A stretch of DNA of 45,566 bases, taken from positions 1 through 45,566 of the forward strand of contig NZ_JABBVZ010000024.1 of assembly GCF_012933365.1 (NCBI RefSeq). Reading direction: 5' to 3'. Source of the stretch: Sulfobacillus harzensis (GTDB taxonomy: Bacteria; Bacillota; Sulfobacillia; Sulfobacillales; Sulfobacillaceae). The position numbers were made by a program, and so were the translations under genes. The notes under the pieces were generated by a model. It was not told the origin of the DNA and searched no databases. It was given only the letters and a program-made list of their open reading frames with translations. This document shows, piece by piece, positions 15,501-24,042 of this stretch (the stretch's first letter is position 1; the number at the start of each line of letters is the position of its first letter).

Positions 15501-15547
15501 GGTCCCCTCCTAAGAAGAGTATCTCCTCAGAAGGCGTCCTTTATGAC

Positions 15548-16723
15548 CTATAACCCGTTTCCGGGGTAACTCCACAGGTGGCCGGTGGTGGGGTTCTTGC
15601 CGCCCGGCACGATGCCCGGGGGCAAAAAGTCCATGCCGTCCGGAATATCGAGATAGCCCGGCGCCGTGCCCGGCACACCTGTGTGGCCGTACTGCCAGAC
15701 GATCTGATTGGTCTTGGGATTGATGACAATCACCCGATCGTTGTAGTCATCGTTTAGCATCACGTTGCCGTTTTTGAGCTTGACGGCCAGCGACGGATGA
15801 TTCAGCATCCCCGGCCCTTGGGCAACCGAATACTCCCAGACAAGCTTGCCCGTGGGGCTCATCTCCACCACCGCACCCGGGTCGGTGTAAAACGCGACAA
15901 TGATGTTGCCATGGGGCGTGAAATTAGCGTCCGACGGGTAATAAAACTGCCCCGGGAAGTGCACCGTCCACTGCACCTGGCCCTGCTTGTTGAGCAAGAT
16001 GGCGTCGTTCCCGCCAATCTGCGTCACCAGCATTCCGCCGTTTGGAGCCGGGAAGTCGCCATTGGGGGCGGCATAGCTCACCGGCGGGTTGACGGCCATT
16101 ACCCCGGTTTCGCCATATTGTTTGGTAATGGCGCTGGTACTCCGATTAATAAACAGGATGCGTTGATTCTTGATGTCCGCAACAGTAATCTGCTGGCCTT
16201 TCGGCGTGTCAAACAAGAAGGCATCATCGGGGGTGTTAAGATACCCGGGCAAATCCCCGGGCAATCCGGGATGCCCGTAATTCCATACGACCTTACCGGT
16301 GGCGAAGTTCAAAACGGAGACGACGTTATAGCCCTCTTGGTTGGTGATGATTTCGTCCCAATGCGGACCAAAGAATACGTCGTCATCGTCGTGCAGCACC
16401 GATGGCTGTCCAGGCTTGGGATACTGCCAGACAATCTGTTTCTGCGGGTTTACCAAGAGAATGCGGTTGTTATGCGAATCGGCAATCAAGACGTCGCCGG
16501 GCAATGCCGCCGTCGGCCCCGGGCTCCGCCATAATTTGGCCAGCGCCGTTTTCTGGCTGGACTTAGGCGCTGTCTTCTTGGGTGCAGTCTTCTTGGCGGG
16601 CGTCTTCTGGTGCGAGGGACTAGACGGGGACGGCGACCCGCAGGCCGACAACACCCCCGCCGTCGCCGCGATGGCCGCCACGGCCCAGCCCGTTCGCTTG
16701 GCTCGCTGAAGCTTTCGGTTCAA
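15548..16723 (-). CDS. Predicted lipoprotein with PQQ/NHL-like beta-propeller repeats
   Basis: The 391-residue protein has a signal peptide with lipobox LSAC (Cys28), a Ser/Pro/Lys/Ala linker (about residues 29-60) and then repeats containing D-S-H-N-N-R-I-L, IVWQYP, KVVWNYGHPGLPG and IVWQYGHTGVPG. Such Ala/Val-Trp-x-Tyr-Gly repeats form six- or seven-bladed propellers in PQQ-like and NHL proteins. The repeats with NxRI and YGHxGxPG look nearly identical between first and last blades. The start is TTG at 16723. It sits alone between two succinate dehydrogenase operons, after a terminator. Function is not known. Confidence 0.8.
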   Translation of the reverse strand: MNRKLQRAKRTGWAVAAIAATAGVLSACGSPSPSSPSHQKTPAKKTAPKKTAPKSSQKTALAKLWRSPGPTAALPGDVLIADSHNNRILLVNPQKQIVWQYPKPGQPSVLHDDDDVFFGPHWDEIITNQEGYNVVSVLNFATGKVVWNYGHPGLPGDLPGYLNTPDDAFLFDTPKGQQITVADIKNQRILFINRSTSAITKQYGETGVMAVNPPVSYAAPNGDFPAPNGGMLVTQIGGNDAILLNKQGQVQWTVHFPGQFYYPSDANFTPHGNIIVAFYTDPGAVVEMSPTGKLVWEYSVAQGPGMLNHPSLAVKLKNGNVMLNDDYNDRVIVINPKTNQIVWQYGHTGVPGTAPGYLDIPDGMDFLPPGIVPGGKNPTTGHLWSYPGNGL

Positions 16724-16760
16724 CCCGTATCCCTGTCCTTTCTTACATCATTTCAACCGA

Positions 16761-16795
16761 TAAAACAGATCCGCCGCCCCCAAAGGAGCGGCGGA
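16761..16795 (-). terminator. Rho-independent terminator of the second sdh operon
   Basis: On the minus strand TCCGCCGC and GCGGCGGA form an 8-base-pair GC stem (16795-16770) with a ten-base loop, followed by TCTGTTTT. It lies 19 bases after the second sdhB stop. Confidence 0.8.
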
Positions 16796-16813
16796 CCGTC
16801 CGTCCTTCCTATA

Positions 16814-17584
16814 TCAGGTCGCGACGGTGGTGTTGGGCTTGGCGGTCTCATTTTTCTTCCCCGTCAGCCGACGCAACAAAATCTTCACCGGGTCATAGTA
16901 ACGATCTGCGACCCGTTCCTTCAACGGAATAATGGCATTGTCGGTAATGCGGATATGCTGCGGGCAGACCTCCGTGCAGCACTTGGTGACATTGCACATA
17001 TTCACCCCGGCCTGATTGGCCAACAGCGGAACCCGGTCGGCTCCGTCCAAAGGATGCATCTCGAACTCCGCAATCTTAATCATGAAGCGCGGGCCAAAGT
17101 ACTGCTTTTGTCCTTCGTGGTTCCGGAGCACGTGGCAGGTGTCCTGACACAGGAAGCACTCGATGCAACGGTGGAACTCCTGCACCCGGTCGGCGTCGAT
17201 TTGCTGCATGTCGAAGGGCGCCGGCACGGTTGGCTCCAACATGGGAATTTGCCGCGCCACCTCATAATTCCAGGACACATCGGTGACCAAGTCCTTAATC
17301 ACCGGGAAGGTCTGCATGGGCCGCACCTCAACGGTTTGCCCATCATAGTCGTCCAGTCGGGTCTTGCAGAGCAGCTTCGGCTGCCCGTTGACCTCGGCAC
17401 CGCACGAACCACAGTGGGCCGCTTTGCAGTTCCACCGAACCGCCAGATCCGGAGCATCGTTGTGCTGGATGTAGTGAAGCGCGTCCAACACCACCATGCC
17501 GGTTTCCTTAGGCACCTGGTATTCCACCGTGTCGCCGCCCGACTTGTCGCCGCGCCAGACCTTCAGGGTTACCTCTTCACTCAT
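16814..17584 (-). CDS. sdhB: Succinate dehydrogenase/fumarate reductase iron-sulfur subunit (Sdh1-like second set)
   Basis: The 256-residue protein starts MSEEVTLKVWRGDKSGG and has the 2Fe-2S ligands in NCKAAHCGSCGAEVNG and LLCKT, then CIECFLCQDTCHV and CCTEVCPQHI for the 4Fe-4S and 3Fe-4S clusters. The wording LKVWRGDxSGG, APDLAVRWNCKA and FPVIKDLVTDVSWNYE is that of mycobacterial Sdh1, clearly different from the first set in this window. The start ATG at 17584 overlaps the sdhA stop (ATGA). It ends the operon before a terminator. Confidence 0.94.
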   Translation of the reverse strand: MSEEVTLKVWRGDKSGGDTVEYQVPKETGMVVLDALHYIQHNDAPDLAVRWNCKAAHCGSCGAEVNGQPKLLCKTRLDDYDGQTVEVRPMQTFPVIKDLVTDVSWNYEVARQIPMLEPTVPAPFDMQQIDADRVQEFHRCIECFLCQDTCHVLRNHEGQKQYFGPRFMIKIAEFEMHPLDGADRVPLLANQAGVNMCNVTKCCTEVCPQHIRITDNAIIPLKERVADRYYDPVKILLRRLTGKKNETAKPNTTVAT

Positions 17585-19344
17585 GCCTCAGCACTCCTTT
17601 CGGTCACCAAACCGGGAGCTTTGCCATAGGTGAAGAGTTTGGCCAAACGTTCCGGCATTTGTTCCACCGGTTCGGTGTTGATGCGAATTTGCTCCCCATC
17701 AAAGCTCTCGACGAAGTTAATCTTCTGCCAATCCTCCAGCTCGTCGGGGTAGTCGGTCCGCCAGTGCGCGCCGCGGCTTTCCTTGCGCTCCAAGGCGCTG
17801 CGGATAATGCCCTCGCACAACAGCAACATGTTCTCGACGTCGAACACGGCGTGCCAACCAGGGTTGTAGATGCGGGAGCCTTTAATGCCCATGTTTTGGG
17901 CTTCCTCTTTCAACGCCAGCAACTTGTCGAGACCCTCCTGCAGGACCGGGCCGGACCGCATGATGCCGGCGTGGTTGGTCATAATCTCCTGCAAGCGCTC
18001 GTGAATCTTGTAGGGGTTGACCCCATTCTCGCGACGGAAGGGCTCCAACACCCGATCCATCTCGGCGTTGAGTTCGGCATCGTCAACGGGCGCGAAGTCC
18101 GAGGCGCCCTCAAGATATTGGCGTGCGCCCAGTCCTGCCCGGCGGCCAAACACCAGCAGGTCTGACAGCGAGTTCCCGCCCAAGCGGTTGGCGCCATGGA
18201 GACCACACGCCACCTCACCGGCGGCAAAGAGCCCCGGCAGGTTGGTCGCACAGGTTTCCGGGTCCACCCGGAGGCCACCCATGCTGTAGTGGCAGGTCGG
18301 TGCCACTTCAAACCGCTCACGGGTAATGTCCAAGTCGGCCAGCGTCAAAAACTGCTCGTACATGCCTGGCAGCTTGGCCTTCACATATTCCGGACCCTTG
18401 TGGCTGATGTCCAGCCACGCGCCCCCGTGGGGCGTGCCCCGGCCGGCTTGCACTTCTTTGAAGATCGAGCGCGCCACCACATCGCGGGAGGAGAGCTCCA
18501 TCCGCTCCGGGTCATACTTTTGCATGAACCGCTCGCCCTCGGAGTTGTACAACAGACCGCCCTCGCCGCGGACGCCCTCGGTGACCAGAATGCCGCGAAC
18601 CCCGGGAGGCCACACCATCCCGGTGGGATGGAACTGCACCATCTCCATGTCCATCAGGTTGGCCCCAGCGCGAAATGCGAGCGCGGCACCGTCTCCGGTG
18701 CTTTCCCACGAGTTGGACGTCACCTTGAAGATCTTGCCCCAGCCGCCCGTCGCCATCACCACCGCGCGGGCGCGGAAGAGCACAAACCGACCGTCCTCCC
18801 GGAAGTAGCCAAACGCCCCAGCCACGCGGCCATTGTGCACCAACAGCTTGGTCATGGTCACTTCCTGGAACACGTCAATTCCGCTGTGCAGCGCCTTATA
18901 CTGCATGGTGCGGATAAGTTCCAGTCCGGTGTGGTCGCCAATGTGGCAAAGCCGCCGGAAGGAGTGCGCCCCAAAGGGCCGCTGCATAATGCGCCCTTCT
19001 TTGGTGCGGTCAAACACCGCACCCCAGGTCTCCAGCTCCAGCACCCGGTCTGGAGCTTCCTTGGCAAACAGCTCCACCATGCGATAGTTGTTGATAAAGT
19101 GTCCGCTGCGCATGGTGTCGTAGAAGTGCGTTTCCCATCCGTCGGGCGCGTCCAAGTTGCCGAACGAGGCCGCCACACCGCCTTCAGCCATCACGGTGTG
19201 GGCTTTGCCCAACAGCGACTTGGTGATGACGGCCACCTTGATTCCGGGGACCTGCGAGGCTTCCACCGCCGCACGAAGGCCCGAGCCACCGGCACCAATC
19301 ACAATAATGTCGTAGTCATGAACCTCGTACTGTTCCTGCGCCAT
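17581..19344 (-). CDS. sdhA: Succinate dehydrogenase/fumarate reductase flavoprotein subunit (Sdh1-like second set)
   Basis: The 587-residue protein has the FAD fold VIGAGGSGLRAAVEAS, the FAD-linking region KAHTVMAEGGVAAS with its conserved His, FHPTGMVWPPGVRGILVTEG, and HGANRLGGNSLSDLLVFGRRAG. The TVMAEGGVAASF and FYDTMRSGHFINN forms match the actinobacterial Sdh1 type rather than the classical [13 protein letters not shown] type used by the first set. It begins with TAATG overlap on the membrane anchor gene and runs into sdhB with a 4-base overlap. Confidence 0.95.
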   Translation of the reverse strand: MAQEQYEVHDYDIIVIGAGGSGLRAAVEASQVPGIKVAVITKSLLGKAHTVMAEGGVAASFGNLDAPDGWETHFYDTMRSGHFINNYRMVELFAKEAPDRVLELETWGAVFDRTKEGRIMQRPFGAHSFRRLCHIGDHTGLELIRTMQYKALHSGIDVFQEVTMTKLLVHNGRVAGAFGYFREDGRFVLFRARAVVMATGGWGKIFKVTSNSWESTGDGAALAFRAGANLMDMEMVQFHPTGMVWPPGVRGILVTEGVRGEGGLLYNSEGERFMQKYDPERMELSSRDVVARSIFKEVQAGRGTPHGGAWLDISHKGPEYVKAKLPGMYEQFLTLADLDITRERFEVAPTCHYSMGGLRVDPETCATNLPGLFAAGEVACGLHGANRLGGNSLSDLLVFGRRAGLGARQYLEGASDFAPVDDAELNAEMDRVLEPFRRENGVNPYKIHERLQEIMTNHAGIMRSGPVLQEGLDKLLALKEEAQNMGIKGSRIYNPGWHAVFDVENMLLLCEGIIRSALERKESRGAHWRTDYPDELEDWQKINFVESFDGEQIRINTEPVEQMPERLAKLFTYGKAPGLVTERSAEA

Positions 19345-20102
19345 TAGAACAACCTCACATCATGAATGACTCCCATGGAGAGGAGTCGAATATACAAATC
19401 GGCGGCCCACACCGATGCCAGCGAAGCCCACGCCCAAGTTCCGTGAAACACGTTCCAACTCGAAACCCGGTTCCACAGCTTGTAGCTCGTGGTCGGCTTG
19501 CCGTCACACGAGAAGCAGTCCTTCTTTCCCCCCACCATGTGGCGAAACGCGTGGCAGGAGAAGGTGTAAAAGGTTAGCAAAACGGCATTAATCAACAGCA
19601 GCAGGCTTCCAATGCCCACGCCAAACCCGTTCTTGAAGAAGAAGGCTTGCACCGCGTCTTTCCATAAGAAGACCAAGACAATAAACGCCAGATACCACGC
19701 GTAGCGGTGCAGATTGTTAAAGGCCAAAGGCCATTTGGTCTCGCCGCTGTATCGGGGGCGAGGCTTGTCGTGCACGGCACAGCCGGGCGGATCCCAGAAA
19801 AATCCCCGGTAGTATTCACGCCGGTAATAATAGCAGGAGAAACGAAACAAAAACGGCACCCACGCGACGTATAAACCATCTAGGAGATGCCATCCAAACC
19901 ACTTGCCCACGCCGGGCGAAAAATATGGAGAAATATAGTTTTGATAGGTGCCTGAATTGTGAAAGAAGATTTCCCAAAGGGAATAGAGAACCCACACTCC
20001 CAAGACCACCATGGTGATCAGGGGCTCTACCCAATAGGGCTTTTCCTTTTTCGCGGAACCTTGCGGCCTGGTGGCCGACGACGATTCCAGGGGTTGAGCC
20101 AT
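19344..20102 (-). CDS. sdhC: Sdh1-like succinate dehydrogenase membrane anchor with Cys/His cluster
   Basis: A 252-residue membrane protein with five likely membrane segments, long loops and no similarity to the small SdhC/SdhD of the first set. Between segments lies Cys183-His184, His188, Cys196 and Cys199. The mycobacterial Sdh1 anchor has a comparable Cys/His region and its structure was reported to hold a membrane-embedded Rieske-type 2Fe-2S cluster in place of heme; I infer the same role here. The ATG at 20102 is preferred over an ATG at 20147 because GGAGGGG lies seven bases upstream. First gene of the second sdh operon. Confidence 0.88.
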   Translation of the reverse strand: MAQPLESSSATRPQGSAKKEKPYWVEPLITMVVLGVWVLYSLWEIFFHNSGTYQNYISPYFSPGVGKWFGWHLLDGLYVAWVPFLFRFSCYYYRREYYRGFFWDPPGCAVHDKPRPRYSGETKWPLAFNNLHRYAWYLAFIVLVFLWKDAVQAFFFKNGFGVGIGSLLLLINAVLLTFYTFSCHAFRHMVGGKKDCFSCDGKPTTSYKLWNRVSSWNVFHGTWAWASLASVWAADLYIRLLSMGVIHDVRLF

Positions 20103-20164
20103 AAGAATCCCCTCCACCGCGTTATTTCCCTCAAGTGCTGCCCACAAGGGCTAGCCTATTGTCG

Positions 20165-20170
20165 AGTATA
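20165..20170 (-). promoter_or_regulatory. Possible -10 element upstream of the second sdh operon
   Basis: TATACT on the minus strand, about 60 bases above the sdhC start in the 133-base gap after rarA. No good -35 is visible at 17 bases, so this is only a candidate. Confidence 0.3.
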
Positions 20171-20235
20171 CATCAGAACCCCGTCGAGGATTGGAACTGT
20201 CAGCATAGGCGGAGATTCCTGAAAATATCGACACA

Positions 20236-21544
20236 TTACCGCTTGTCTTCGCGGCGGCGCCGCCGCCACTCGTCTAGACGCGGCTTGAGGGACGCTTCTT
20301 CCCCCTGAGTGCTGGGGCGATAGAGCTCGAGACCCTCAAGATCCGACGGCAGATGCGGATCGGGAAGGAAATGGTCCGGAGCGCTATGGGGATAACGATA
20401 CGGTTCTTTCAAGCGGGGATTGTAATGGCGATCTCGAATCGAGTCTGGTACCGGCGCGTTAGGCCAGCGGTCCAAGGCCTGATCGAGCGCCGCCAACGCT
20501 TCCACCACGCTGTTGGATTTGGGCGCCATGGCGAGATAGATGACCGCCTCGGCAATAGGGATGCGCGCCTCCGGGAGACCCACCGTCTCCAGCGCCCAGG
20601 AGGCGGCATGGGCCACCAACAGCGCCTGCGGATCGGCAAGACCGACATCTTCAGCGGCATGAATCAGCACCCGGCGCACAATGAAGCGCGGGTCTTCCCC
20701 GCCCTTCAGCATGCGGCCCATCCAATAGAGCGCGGCGTCGGGGTCGGAGCCGCGGATGCTTTTAATGAATGCGGAGGCCAAGTCGTAATGCTTGTCCCCA
20801 TGGGCATCATAATAATACGCGAAATCCTTCCAAACCTGATCCAGCATGGCGGTGGTGAGGTGGGCGGTTTGCCGCCCATCGGCCAGCACCGTCAATCGCT
20901 CCAAGACCGTCAAGGCCATGCGGGCATCTCCGCCCACCCGCTTGGCGATTTGGGACAGCACCTCGTCCTCCAGGGTCCCGTCGCGCCACCATGCCCGACG
21001 CCGGTCCCAAGCGCGAGCCAGCACCCGTTCGACGGCCTCGCTGTCAAGAGCGTGAAACTCCACCAGAAGACAGCGGGAAATGAGGGCGTTGTTTAAGGAG
21101 ACCCAGGGATTTTCCGTGGTGGCCCCCAACAAAATGAAGGTCCCATCCTCCACAAAGGGCAGCAGCACGTCTTGCTGACTCTTGGAAAAGCGGTGAATCT
21201 CATCCAAGAACACCACCGTGCCCCGCCCTTCCAATCCCCAGCGGCTCTTGGCCTGGTCCGCCACCTTGCGGACATCGGCAATGCCGGTAGCGACGGCGGA
21301 TAATGGAACATAAGCCATATGGGCGGCGCTGGCTAAAATTTCCGCTACGGTGGTTTTTCCCGTTCCTGGCGGCCCATAGAAAATGGAAGAGCGCAAACGC
21401 CCCTCCGCCATGCTGCGGAGAAGCCCGCCGGGACCGGTGACATGCTCTTGGCCGATGACCTCATCCAAGGTTTTGGGGCGAAGCCGCGATGGCAAAGGCG
21501 CCGCCTCGCGGCGGCGCTCATCGCCCAAATCGGAAAATAAATCG

Positions 21545-21552
<8 letters not shown>
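20236..21552 (-). CDS. rarA: Replication-associated recombination protein A (RarA/MgsA)
   Basis: AAA+ ATPase related to RuvB and clamp loaders that acts at stalled replication forks. The 438-residue protein has [17 protein letters not shown], Walker A in [13 protein letters not shown], Walker B with FLDEIHRF, sensor 1 GATTENPW and the C-terminal tetramer domain with [16 protein letters not shown] and [14 protein letters not shown]. The start is ATG 21552 (MPDDLFSDL), an 8-base overlap with the upstream aldolase gene; an ATG further upstream lies deep inside that gene. Confidence 0.95.
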
Positions 21553-22575
<1,023 letters not shown>

Positions 22576-22576
<1 letters not shown>

Positions 22577-22893
22577 TACAACCCCAACCGCCTTAGAAGT
22601 TCAGCCTTGGGCAGCGCACCAACCACCCGCGAGACCTCTTCGCCAGCCTGAAAGCGAATAATGGTAGGAATGCTCATGACACCATATTGGGAAGCAATTG
22701 CCGGATTTTCATCCACGTTTACCTTAGCGACGGTCACAGCCCCCTGGCGCTCCTCGGCCAACTCGTCCAAAATGGGCGACACCATCCGGCAAGGCATGCA
22801 CCAAGATGCCCAAAAGTCCACGACCACAGGCTGGGTGCCTTGAATGACCTGATTAAAGTTGTTTTGATCTGCTGTTACCACATTGTTCGCCAA
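22576..22893 (-). CDS. trxA: Thioredoxin with CMPC active site
   Basis: Cytosolic dithiol oxidoreductase. The active site is WASWCMPC instead of the usual WCGPC, and the cis-proline is in SIPTIIRF. I set the start at TTG 22893 rather than ATG 22917. GGAGGG lies six bases before the TTG, and this start gives 105 residues with the conserved Trp exactly at residue 28 as in classical thioredoxins. The ATG would add eight residues and has a weak SD. CMPC may shift the redox potential (inference). Upstream lies the 6S RNA gene with its terminator, so trxA probably has its own promoter in the short gap. Confidence 0.92.
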
Positions 22894-22950
22894 AGAAATT
22901 CCCTCCAGTTCTCCCATCTATCTTACCTGGATTAGACCCCAGCGACAACC

Positions 22951-22979
22951 AAAACAGGAGGCGCACCACCGCGCCTCCT
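22951..22979 (-). terminator. Rho-independent terminator of the 6S RNA gene
   Basis: AGGAGGCGC, loop GGTGGT, GCGCCTCCT on the minus strand: a perfect 9-base-pair stem (22979-22956) followed by GTTTTGGTT. It lies directly after the 3' closing strand of the 6S RNA. Confidence 0.85.
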
Positions 22980-23172
22980 TCGATATCTCCCCCGCCATGC
23001 CGCAACGCCCGACGTTTTGAACCTGCCGCTGGCAGGTGGGCACCTCCGACTTGGTTTTCGCAGTCCCCGTCAATGCGGGGCAGGACGGCCGCCAGTCAAG
23101 ATCAGGTTCCCTATGTTTTGGTGTTGGCTCAAAACATATCGGTCTGGTCCCGAACACAGCAGGGATTTGATT
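22980..23172 (-). ncRNA. ssrS: 6S RNA
   Basis: 6S RNA binds RNA polymerase holoenzyme by mimicking an open promoter and restrains transcription in slow growth. The 5' strand TCCCTGCTGTGTTCGGG pairs with the 3' strand GTTGCGGCATGGCGGGGGA to close the stem with one bulged G. GTGTTCG, TGAGCC followed by AACACC and AGGGAACC on the 5' side, and CTGCCAGCGGCAGG then TTCAAAACGTCGGGCG on the 3' side are the conserved blocks I know from clostridial and proteobacterial 6S RNAs. It has its own promoter and terminator. The place between aspS and rarA matches that of bsrA (6S-1) of B. subtilis. About 190 nucleotides, normal size. Ends are estimated. Confidence 0.87.
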
Positions 23173-23178
23173 GGTCTC

Positions 23179-23207
23179 ATTATACGAGCGCGCCCTATGG
23201 GGCGCAA
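23179..23207 (-). promoter_or_regulatory. Promoter of the 6S RNA gene
   Basis: TTGCGC (23207-23202), 17-base spacer, TATAAT (23184-23179) on the minus strand. The likely start A at 23172 or 23171 precedes the closing stem of 6S RNA. Confidence 0.8.
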
Positions 23208-23224
23208 CCCGAAACATATCCCAT

Positions 23225-23252
23225 CTGAGGGCGGCGTTGCCGCCGCCCTCAG
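23225..23252 (-). terminator. Hairpin after the DUF3243-like gene
   Basis: CTGAGGGCGGCG and CGCCGCCCTCAG form a perfect 12-base-pair stem with a four-base loop, 20 bases after the stop codon. The T run that follows on the minus strand is weak (ATATGTTT), so termination strength is uncertain. Confidence 0.6.
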
Positions 23253-23272
23253 TGGGAAACCACTCGCGGATA

Positions 23273-23524
23273 CTATTGGAGATCGGCGTCCTTTTTGGCC
23301 ATGTTGGTCACCATGCTGGCGAGAGTCTCCTTCTCCTCAGGACCCGCGGACTGCCAGACATTCTTGGCTAGACGGTCCTGTGCGTTTTTCGGCTCGACGC
23401 CAGCCTGCTGCATCGCGTTACCCATGTCAATGACGTCCGACTTTACGTCGTGGTCGCCCTGCTGAATGCGCTTCGCAGCTTTTTGCTTCAGGTCCTGGAA
23501 GGAAGACGGCACACCTTTTGCCAA
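23273..23524 (-). CDS. DUF3243 (YmfJ-like) small protein
   Basis: The 83-residue protein ends with VEPKNAQDRLAKNVWQSAGP and EEKETLASMVTNMAKK, close to the DUF3243 pattern D-P-K-N-x-x-x-R-L-x-x-x-x-W ... E-E-x-x-x-L-A-x-M-x-x-x-x. Function is unknown. The start is placed at TTG 23524: GGAGGAGGGG ends six bases before it, whereas the upstream ATG at 23542 would overlap that SD. The family is common in Firmicutes. It has its own terminator hairpin. Confidence 0.7.
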   Translation of the reverse strand: MAKGVPSSFQDLKQKAAKRIQQGDHDVKSDVIDMGNAMQQAGVEPKNAQDRLAKNVWQSAGPEEKETLASMVTNMAKKDADLQ

Positions 23525-23662
23525 AACGATCCCCTCCTCCATATGAGTGACGGGCATCAGCGCCCGCTAAAAGCTTTTCCCGTGTGGCTGAAAAGTATCA
23601 GAGAATATTGGGGGTGTGCGAGTGGAAGACTAGCTCTGCGGCAATCGAAGGAGGTGATACAG

Positions 23663-23995
23663 GTGAATTGGGTCGGAGCTATTGTTCGCTTTGTAGTCGC
23701 GGCTATCGTTTTAATGCTGCTCGGTTATGTGGTGCCCGGGTTCTCCCATTTGACCTTCTGGTCAGCGCTGTTAGCTGCCCTGGTGATCGCCCTGGTGGGC
23801 TATATCATCGAGGCTCTATTCGGAAAACATGTCTCCCCGTACGGCAGAGGAATTGTCGGGTTCTTGGTCTCGGCGGCCGTCATCTACCTCGCTCAGGTTA
23901 TCGTGCCAGGCATGCACGTCACCATCCTGGGGGCGCTTATTGCGGCTTTCGTCATCGGGATTGTGGACCTCTTCATTCCCACCGCTGTTCGCTAA
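23663..23995 (+). CDS. YvlD/phage-holin-like four-helix membrane protein
   Basis: The 110-residue protein starts at GTG 23663, with the near-perfect SD AAGGAGGTGAT eight bases before it; ATG/other starts further upstream are not supported. It has four hydrophobic segments in two similar halves: VVPGFSHLTFWSALLAALVIAL and VIVPGMHVTILGALIAAFVIGI, which fits the PF04020 YvlD/holin-4 superfamily IV pattern. The family has no settled function; YvlD is envelope-stress linked in Bacillus. It is one of very few genes on the plus strand here, and ends at a shared terminator with aspS. Confidence 0.8.
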   Translation: MNWVGAIVRFVVAAIVLMLLGYVVPGFSHLTFWSALLAALVIALVGYIIEALFGKHVSPYGRGIVGFLVSAAVIYLAQVIVPGMHVTILGALIAAFVIGIVDLFIPTAVR

Positions 23996-24000
23996 AAAAG

Positions 24001-24038
24001 AGGGCGCCCAACGGAAATTCTCCCCGGGGCGCCCTTTT
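24001..24038. terminator. Bidirectional terminator between the YvlD-like gene and aspS
   Basis: AGGGCGCCC and GGGCGCCCT form a 9-base-pair stem (24001-24009 with 24027-24035). TTTT follows on the plus strand and a run of six T (23994-24000 complement) follows on the minus strand, so it can stop both convergent genes. Confidence 0.85.
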
Positions 24039-24042
24039 GCGT

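Noticed and set aside
18196..19347. 383-codon plus-strand frame opposite the second sdhA
   Set aside because: Antisense shadow of a confident gene; His- and Pro-rich and without motifs.
22921..23180. The 6S locus as a riboswitch, SRP RNA or coding frame
   Set aside because: The blocks fit 6S RNA better, and the short minus-strand frame there has no motif; there is no SRP tetraloop sequence.
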